Positions 6,489 to 8,482 of a DNA stretch of 8,482 nucleotides are shown here, piece after piece. Numbering within the stretch: the stretch's first letter is position 1; each line of letters opens with the position of its first letter. The notes under the pieces are model-generated. The model ran no database searches. It worked only from the letters and a program-made list of their open reading frames with translations, and was not told the origin of the DNA. Source of the stretch: Pseudomonadota bacterium (GTDB taxonomy: Bacteria > Pseudomonadota > Alphaproteobacteria > Rhizobiales > Afifellaceae); NCBI GenBank assembly GCA_023417735.1, contig JAEZEK010000492.1, positions 1 to 8,482 on the forward strand, written 5' to 3'. A program made the translations under genes and the position numbers.

Positions 6489-7656
6489 TCGCGCGGGCGA
6501 AATCCCCGATCATCGCGGAATCGAAGATCGCGAGGGCTCCTTCGACCGTGAGCGCGACGGGATTCCCGCCGGCGGTCGGGTCGATCACGGCCATTTCGGC
6601 GATCTTCTGGCGTTCGGAAGCATCGAGCCCGAAATCGGCGAGCGTATCGGGGACACCGATCGCGGCCCGCAGCGCGAGCACCGACGTGATGAAGCCGTCG
6701 AAGCCGTCGGCGATGCCGAGATATCCGGCGAGCCGCTTGATCTTGTGGCTGATCGCATCGCGGTTGAACGCGAGCACGTACGGCATGAAGACCGCGTTGG
6801 TCATGCCGTGATGCGTGTCGTAGAGCGCGCCGACCGGATGCGACAGGGCGTGGATCGCGCCGAGCCCCTTCTGGAACGCGGTGGCGCCCATCGCGGCCGC
6901 CGTCATCATCTGCGCCCTGGCCGAGATGTCCGAGCCGTCCGCGACCGCCCGCGGCAGGTTCTCGAAGATGAGCCTCATGCCCTCGACCGCGATGCCTTCC
7001 GCCATCGGATGGTAGGACGGCGAGCAATAAGCCTCGAGGCAGTGGGCCAGGGCATCCATGCCGGTGCCTGCGGTGATCCGCGGCGGCATACCGACCGTGA
7101 GCTCGGGATCGCAGATCACGATCCGCGGCATCATCAGCGGGTGGAAGATGACCTTCTTTGTGTGTGTCGCCTCGTCGGTGATGACGCCGGCGCGGCCGAC
7201 TTCCGAACCGGTGCCGGCCGTGGTCGGGACTGCGATGATCGCGGCGATGCCGGCCGGGTCGGCGCGCGTCCACCAGTCGCCGATGTCCTCGAAATCCCAG
7301 ACCGGGCGGGTCTGCCCGGCCATGAAGGCGATGAGCTTGCCGACGTCGAGGGCGCTGCCGCCGCCGAAGGCGATCACCCCGTCGTGGCCGCCCTCCCTGA
7401 ACGCCTCAACGCCCGCCCGCAGGTTGGACTCGACCGGGTTGGGCTTCACGTCGGCGAACACCGCCGCGTCCACCCCGGCCAGCTGCAGGATCTCCAGCGC
7501 CTTCAGCGTGATCGGCAGCGGCCGCAGCACGGGGTCGGTGACGAGGAGGGGGCGCTTCATCCCTGCCGACCGGCAGGCCTCCGCGAGCTCCGCGATGCGC
7601 CCGGCTCCGAACCGGATGGCAGTCGGATAATTCCAGTTTGCAAGAAGCTGCGGCAT
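6481..7656 (-). CDS. Iron-containing (group III) alcohol dehydrogenase
   Basis: This 391-residue cytoplasmic NAD(P)-dependent dehydrogenase belongs to the FucO/AdhB/EutG type and has the full usual length. The N-terminal nucleotide-binding half contains the GGGSALDVGK motif at residues 98-107 and PTTAGTGSEVGRAGVI at 144-159. The C-terminal helical half holds the metal site: D201 and H205 in GTGMDALAHCLEAY, H269 in GAIHALSHPVG and H283 in DTHHGMTNA. These correspond to E. coli FucO D196, H200, H263 and H277, and H273 is the conserved fifth His. All catalytic features are present, so it should interconvert a primary alcohol and an aldehyde; the substrate cannot be read from the sequence. ATG 7656 is preceded only by a weak GGGTGGG motif. 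The aldehyde dehydrogenase gene lies 109 bases upstream on the same strand, suggesting consecutive oxidation steps. The related reductase roles of the family (lactaldehyde, ethanolamine-derived acetaldehyde) lack supporting neighbours here. Confidence 0.92.
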   Translation of the reverse strand: MPQLLANWNYPTAIRFGAGRIAELAEACRSAGMKRPLLVTDPVLRPLPITLKALEILQLAGVDAAVFADVKPNPVESNLRAGVEAFREGGHDGVIAFGGGSALDVGKLIAFMAGQTRPVWDFEDIGDWWTRADPAGIAAIIAVPTTAGTGSEVGRAGVITDEATHTKKVIFHPLMMPRIVICDPELTVGMPPRITAGTGMDALAHCLEAYCSPSYHPMAEGIAVEGMRLIFENLPRAVADGSDISARAQMMTAAAMGATAFQKGLGAIHALSHPVGALYDTHHGMTNAVFMPYVLAFNRDAISHKIKRLAGYLGIADGFDGFITSVLALRAAIGVPDTLADFGLDASERQKIAEMAVIDPTAGGNPVALTVEGALAIFDSAMIGDFARATA

Positions 7657-7765
7657 GGCCCACCCGGGTTGGCAATTCTTGACTTCCGTTAGCAGAATTC
7701 ACACGAGTTTGAACATGGCTGAACGTTAGTCAGCTAACTTTTTCGGAGTACCGCCTGACGCGTTC
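7657..7765 (-). promoter_or_regulatory. AT-richer intergenic region with repeated CGTTAG half-sites
   Basis: The 109 bases between the two dehydrogenase genes are clearly AT-richer than the surrounding DNA, mainly at 7671-7745. GTTAG (7725-7729) and CTAAC (7734-7738) form an inverted repeat with a 4-base centre, flanked by further matching A/T pairs after one mismatch. A further CGTTAG at 7687-7692 repeats the one at 7724-7729, 37 bases apart. This looks like a regulator binding region before the alcohol dehydrogenase gene. On the + strand the repeat is followed by TTTTT (7739-7743), which would suit a weak terminator, but no + strand gene ends here. I could not assign convincing -35 and -10 boxes. 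Confidence 0.4.

Positions 7766-8482
<717 letters not shown>

Noticed and set aside
7674..7685. TTGACT on the + strand as a -35 promoter element
   Set aside because: No -10-like sequence lies at 16-18 bases, and there is no + strand gene downstream.
6745..7692. Long + strand frame opposite the alcohol dehydrogenase gene
   Set aside because: It is antisense to a complete dehydrogenase with all motifs, has a His/Arg/Asp-rich shadow composition, and shows no recognisable domain or ribosome binding site.
7725..7743. Inverted repeat followed by TTTTT on the + strand read as an intrinsic terminator
   Set aside because: The stem is only 5 bp and AT-rich, and no + strand gene ends nearby. On the minus strand, where the genes are, the T-run is on the wrong side.

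Overview
The window is about two-thirds G+C with strongly G/C-biased third codon positions. It is densely packed and reads as chromosomal DNA of an alphaproteobacterium, probably Hyphomicrobiales-like; the assignment rests on base composition and on the general look of the proteins, not on a marker gene. I see no rRNA, tRNA, CRISPR array, insertion sequence, integrase or phage gene, and no clear sign of recent transfer.

Left part, + strand (1-1272): the last 29 codons of an unidentified gene, a perfect GC-rich hairpin, then an intact membrane acyltransferase of the acyltransferase-3 type. This gene converges, with a 10-base gap, on a minus-strand operon.

Centre, minus strand (6251 down to 1283): a tight three-gene unit read right to left. 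It encodes a periplasmic adaptor, an HAE1-type RND efflux transporter and a HAD-superfamily phosphatase. The adaptor and pump genes share an ATGA overlap, and the pump and phosphatase genes are separated by 2 bases or less. The adaptor and pump would form the inner-membrane and periplasmic parts of a tripartite drug/solvent exporter. No outer-membrane channel gene is present, so a TolC-like protein must come from elsewhere. The 229-base gap upstream of the adaptor holds a candidate promoter with a 13-base palindrome in its spacer and two stable leader hairpins.

Right part, minus strand (8482 down to 6481): the C-terminal half of an NAD(P)-dependent aldehyde dehydrogenase, running off the window edge, followed after 109 bases by a complete iron-containing alcohol dehydrogenase. 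Together they could take an alcohol to its aldehyde and then to the acid; the substrate is not visible. The gap between them is markedly AT-richer than its surroundings and carries repeated CGTTAG half-sites.

All the genes belong to known families, and nothing seen amounts to a clearly new system. The points most worth a second look are the phosphatase built into the efflux operon, the palindrome in the efflux promoter region, the repeated half-sites before the alcohol dehydrogenase, and a possible second acyltransferase at the left edge.
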